Origin: an uncultured Achromobacter sp. | GTDB lineage: Bacteria > Pseudomonadota > Gammaproteobacteria > Burkholderiales > Burkholderiaceae_B | DNA length: 8,430 bases | Assembly (NCBI GenBank): GCA_913775005.1 | Contig: CAJYKY010000136.1 | Span: 1 to 8,430 of the forward strand | Direction of reading: 5' to 3' | Part shown: one piece after another, positions 6,478 to 8,430 of the stretch | Numbering within the stretch: the stretch's first letter is position 1 | Layout: every line of letters starts with the position of its first letter | Notes under the pieces: model-generated | What the model was told of the DNA's origin: nothing | Databases searched by the model: none | What the model saw: the letters and a program-made list of their open reading frames with translations, nothing else | Position numbers and translations under genes: made by a program

Positions 6478-7341
6478 TCAACGTCCTGCCACGAGCGCCT
6501 CGCGCAGCGCGGCCAGCACGGGCGCCGGGTCAGGGCGTACGCCGTGCCAGATGAAAAAGCTTTCGGCGGCCTGCCCGACCAGCATGCCGAGCCCGTCGGC
6601 GGTCAGGGCGGCGCCATCGGCTTCGGCCTGTTTCATGAAGGCCGTGGGGCGGGCGCCGTACATCATGTCGTAAGCGGCGGCGCCGGCGGCATACAGCCCG
6701 CGGGGAAGATCAGGCGCGGCGTCTTGCAGGCCGCTGGCCGTGGCGTTGATCACCAGGTTCCAGCCTTGTGGCGTGGCGGCGTCGGTCAGGCCGCCCGCTG
6801 ATACCTGAGTACCGGGCGACACGCCGGTATCGCGCCAGGCGTCGGCCAGTTCCAGCGCCTTGGCCGCCGTGCGGTTGACGATATGGATGCGGGCGCAGCC
6901 GGCTTCGGCCAGCGGTTGCAGCACGCCCCGGGCTGCGCCGCCCGCGCCGACCAGCAGCACGCGCGCGCCGGAAAGGTGCACGCCCAGGCGCAGCAGGTCA
7001 GACACCAGGCCCACGCCGTCGGTGTTGCAGCCGTGCCAGGCGCCGTCGCGCCAGGACAGCGTGTTGACCGCGCCGGCCAGCCTGGCCCGGGCCGACAGGC
7101 GGCCGGCGGCTAGCGCGTAGGCGTCCAGCTTGAACGGCACCGTGACATTCAAGCCCAGCCCGCCGTCCGCCACGAATGCGGCCACCGCGGCGGTAAACCC
7201 GTCCACCGGCGCCAGCAGGCGCTCATAGCGCAGCGGCTTGCCCGTCTGGCGGGAAAACATCTCATGGATCTGAGGCGAACGGCTGTGCGCAATGGGATTG
7301 CCGATGACGGCGTAGCGGGCAAGAGGGGGCGCCTCGGTCAT
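6478..7341 (-). CDS. aroE: Shikimate dehydrogenase (NADP+)
   Basis: Catalyses the NADPH-dependent reduction of 3-dehydroshikimate to shikimate in the chorismate/aromatic amino acid pathway; cytoplasmic. 287 residues. The shikimate-binding N-terminal domain shows SRSPQIH at 20-26, NVTVPFK at 65-71 with catalytic K71, GAVNTL at 90-95, and NTDG at 106-109 with catalytic partner D108. The Rossmann domain has the glycine-rich loop GAGGAARG at 132-139 and NRT at 156-158, the NADP-phosphate-binding element that marks true AroE. NATASGL, the YDMMYGARPTAFM segment and GLGMLVGQAAESF complete the set. The ATG overlaps the stop of the upstream tonB-like gene (ATGA), with GGAA at 7353-7356 about 11 bases ahead, so translation is likely coupled. 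The stop is five bases before the mtgA start. No residue looks missing, so a working enzyme is expected. Confidence 0.97.
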   Translation of the reverse strand: MTEAPPLARYAVIGNPIAHSRSPQIHEMFSRQTGKPLRYERLLAPVDGFTAAVAAFVADGGLGLNVTVPFKLDAYALAAGRLSARARLAGAVNTLSWRDGAWHGCNTDGVGLVSDLLRLGVHLSGARVLLVGAGGAARGVLQPLAEAGCARIHIVNRTAAKALELADAWRDTGVSPGTQVSAGGLTDAATPQGWNLVINATASGLQDAAPDLPRGLYAAGAAAYDMMYGARPTAFMKQAEADGAALTADGLGMLVGQAAESFFIWHGVRPDPAPVLAALREALVAGR

Positions 7342-8234
7342 TGGGCTTGGGTTTCCAGGGTGTCGTTGACGAAATGCCAGGTGCGGGTGATGACCAGCAC
7401 GTCGGTATCGCGGGCGATATCGGGGGGGAACGGGGGGAAGGGCGCGGCCAGCTGGACGATGCGGCGCGCCGCCTGGTTCAGCACGGCGTGCGGCGAAGGC
7501 TGGTCGATTTCAACGTTGGCGATGCTGCCATCGGCGCGCACCGACACCGTGATGCGCAGGCTGCCGTAGATGCGCCCGCGCGCCTCGTCGGGATAGTGCT
7601 GGGTGCCAACCGCTTCGATCCGCGAGCGCCAGGCGTCCAGGTAGGCGGCATAGCGTGACGCTTCGGCCGACGGGGCGATGAATTGCTTGCGGGGTTCGGC
7701 ACTGTATTGCTGCACGCGGGCGGCTAGCGCGGCGACCTGCGCGTTCTGGATCACGCTGGCCTGATCCTGGGCGTCTTGCCCGAGGTCGGTGCCGTCAGGC
7801 CAGGGGTTGACGGCCTGGCGTTCCAGCCCCGCCTTCTCTGCCGACCGCAGTTGTGTCATCAAGCGGGTCTGTTCGGCTTCCAGCTGGACCTGGCGGCGGC
7901 GCATGGCGTCCAGCACGATGGTTTCAGCGGAATTGCCCGTCTGGGGCAAGGGGGTGGTGCTCATGCCGCGTTCGGCGTTGCCGCCGCCGCTCATCTGATT
8001 CTGCGCCTGTGCCTTCGGGGCCTCGGGTGGGGTTTCGCTGCGCGCGTTCAGCAGCACCACTTCCAGGCTGGTGACGGGCGGGCGGTTCAGCGCGGGCGCG
8101 CCAAAGCGCCACGCCAGTGCGCCGGCGTGCACCAACAGCGATATTGCAATGCCGATGCGCAGATAGTGCTGGGCGGGAGCGCCCAGCCACCGCAGGTAAC
8201 GGCTTAGCGAAGAGGGGGAATCAAGGCTTTGCAC
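7338..8234 (-). CDS. TonB-family energy transducer with coiled-coil linker; start uncertain (GTG 8234 or TTG 8279)
   Basis: Likely inner-membrane protein that reaches through the periplasm. From the GTG at 8234 it has 298 residues. One membrane segment (about 26-43) contains S32-x3-H36 (SLLVH), matching the Ser-His pair through which E. coli TonB couples to ExbB-ExbD. LEVVLLNARSETPP, a GGGN-containing linker and TPLPQTG follow; this pattern recalls TonB-like proteins of Burkholderia and Ralstonia. Residues 108-137 (LDAMRRRQVQLEAEQ and onward) are charged, heptad-like and probably coiled coil. A TonB C-terminal domain starts at about residue 205 (YPDEARGRIYGSLRITVSV; PFPPFPPDI) and runs nearly to the end. 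The Pro-Lys-rich spacer of classical TonB is absent and no exbB/exbD is in the window. Neither candidate start has a Shine-Dalgarno; the TTG at 8279 would add 15 residues. Role may be envelope maintenance rather than siderophore uptake (inference). Confidence 0.88.
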   Translation of the reverse strand: MQSLDSPSSLSRYLRWLGAPAQHYLRIGIAISLLVHAGALAWRFGAPALNRPPVTSLEVVLLNARSETPPEAPKAQAQNQMSGGGNAERGMSTTPLPQTGNSAETIVLDAMRRRQVQLEAEQTRLMTQLRSAEKAGLERQAVNPWPDGTDLGQDAQDQASVIQNAQVAALAARVQQYSAEPRKQFIAPSAEASRYAAYLDAWRSRIEAVGTQHYPDEARGRIYGSLRITVSVRADGSIANVEIDQPSPHAVLNQAARRIVQLAAPFPPFPPDIARDTDVLVITRTWHFVNDTLETQAQ

Positions 8235-8240
8235 CGACGC

Positions 8241-8246
8241 ATTGTA
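8241..8246 (-). promoter_or_regulatory. Possible -10 element for the tonB-aroE-mtgA-lptG-apaH block
   Basis: The minus strand reads TACAAT at 8246-8241, five of six bases of the sigma-70 -10 consensus. No good -35 is found 16-18 bases upstream (the sequence there is GCCGAG/CGCCGA). If used, transcription would begin near 8234, at or next to the candidate GTG start, giving a leaderless or nearly leaderless message and excluding the TTG at 8279. Weak evidence from one box only. Confidence 0.25.
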
Positions 8247-8357
8247 AGGCGAGTCACGTTGCCTCGGCGCGTCGGCCAACGGCTTGTAACAGCTGTGGGA
8301 TGCCGGGTGGCCGCCAGGGGAATTGACGGCGGGGTCGTCGCGGCGACCAAGAAATTC

Positions 8358-8388
8358 AGCCGCGCACCTGGGGGGAGGATGCGCGGCT
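8358..8388 (-). terminator. Terminator-like hairpin upstream of the tonB-like gene, probably ending the next minus-strand gene
   Basis: Perfect 9-bp inverted repeat: AGCCGCGCA (8358-8366) and TGCGCGGCT (8380-8388), with a 13-base loop. On the minus strand the stem is followed by GAATTTCTTGG, a modest T-rich tail; on the plus strand it runs into G9, so the minus orientation fits better. It would end a minus-strand gene lying beyond the right edge. I recall rnr (ribonuclease R) upstream of tonB-like/aroE/mtgA in related genomes, but nothing in this window confirms that. The rest of 8280-8430 shows no gene; a small 5-bp stem (8333-8337 with 8344-8348) is also present. Confidence 0.5.
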
Positions 8389-8423
8389 GGGGGGGGGCGC
8401 CTAGGGGGGGGGCCGCCTAGGGG
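8389..8423. repeat. Short tandem repeat of G9 tracts separated by CGCCTA
   Basis: Two runs of nine G (8389-8397 and 8404-8412) are each followed by CGCCTA or CCGCCTA, then a further GGGG. The 10-base word CGCCTAGGGG occurs at 8398-8407 and again at 8414-8423. A six-G run (8370-8375) lies in the loop of the adjacent hairpin. The plus strand is thus a dense G-tract array with quadruplex potential and the minus strand a C-tract array. Function is unknown; homopolymers of this length are prone to slippage in replication and to sequencing error. Confidence 0.7.
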
Positions 8424-8430
8424 AGCTGTT

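Noticed and set aside
8229..8420. Small plus-strand open frame through the tonB upstream region
   Set aside because: Arg/Gly-rich, covers the hairpin and poly-G tract, with no ribosome binding site or family resemblance.
1..8430. Mobile elements, CRISPR arrays, tRNA/rRNA genes, toxin-antitoxin or defence genes
   Set aside because: None seen by eye on either strand; gene style is uniform across the window and there are no transposase-like, integrase-like or spaced-repeat sequences.

Overview
The window is high-GC bacterial chromosome that reads as a betaproteobacterium of the Alcaligenaceae (Achromobacter/Bordetella type). I base this on the codon bias, the style of the ApaH, LptG and MtgA proteins, and a TonB-like protein placed directly before aroE and mtgA. 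Placement to genus is inference from recalled gene order; no search was run.

Layout. Positions 1-545 (+) hold the C-terminal part of a PLP-dependent class I aminotransferase, closed by a strong intrinsic terminator at 549-572. Positions 622-3620 (+) are a complete four-gene polar amino-acid ABC importer operon: a periplasmic binding protein, two permeases and an ATPase, most like the glutamate/aspartate GltIJKL type. The transporter operon converges on a minus-strand block and shares with it a perfect 8-bp hairpin at 3626-3644. The minus-strand block, in transcription order from right to left, is a TonB-family protein (tonB-like), aroE (shikimate dehydrogenase), mtgA (monofunctional peptidoglycan glycosyltransferase), lptG (LPS-export permease) and apaH (Ap4A hydrolase). 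The tonB-aroE and lptG-apaH junctions are ATGA overlaps and aroE-mtgA is separated by only 5 nt. Positions 8280-8430 carry no recognisable gene, but hold a terminator-like hairpin and two G9 tracts in a short tandem arrangement.

How the parts fit. The plus-strand operon imports an amino acid, probably acidic or its amide, using ATP. The adjacent aminotransferase could act on the same pool, but its own terminator argues that it is a separate transcription unit. The minus-strand block is mostly cell-envelope work (TonB-type energy coupling, glycan polymerisation, LPS export), with one aromatic-biosynthesis enzyme and one nucleotide-alarmone hydrolase.

I looked for an undescribed system and did not find one: the genes all belong to known families and appear intact, apart from the aminotransferase cut by the window edge. 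The items most worth a second look are the G9 repeat region upstream of tonB, an lptG without an adjacent lptF, the TonB-like protein with a helical rather than Pro-rich linker, and non-canonical ligand-contact residues in the binding protein.
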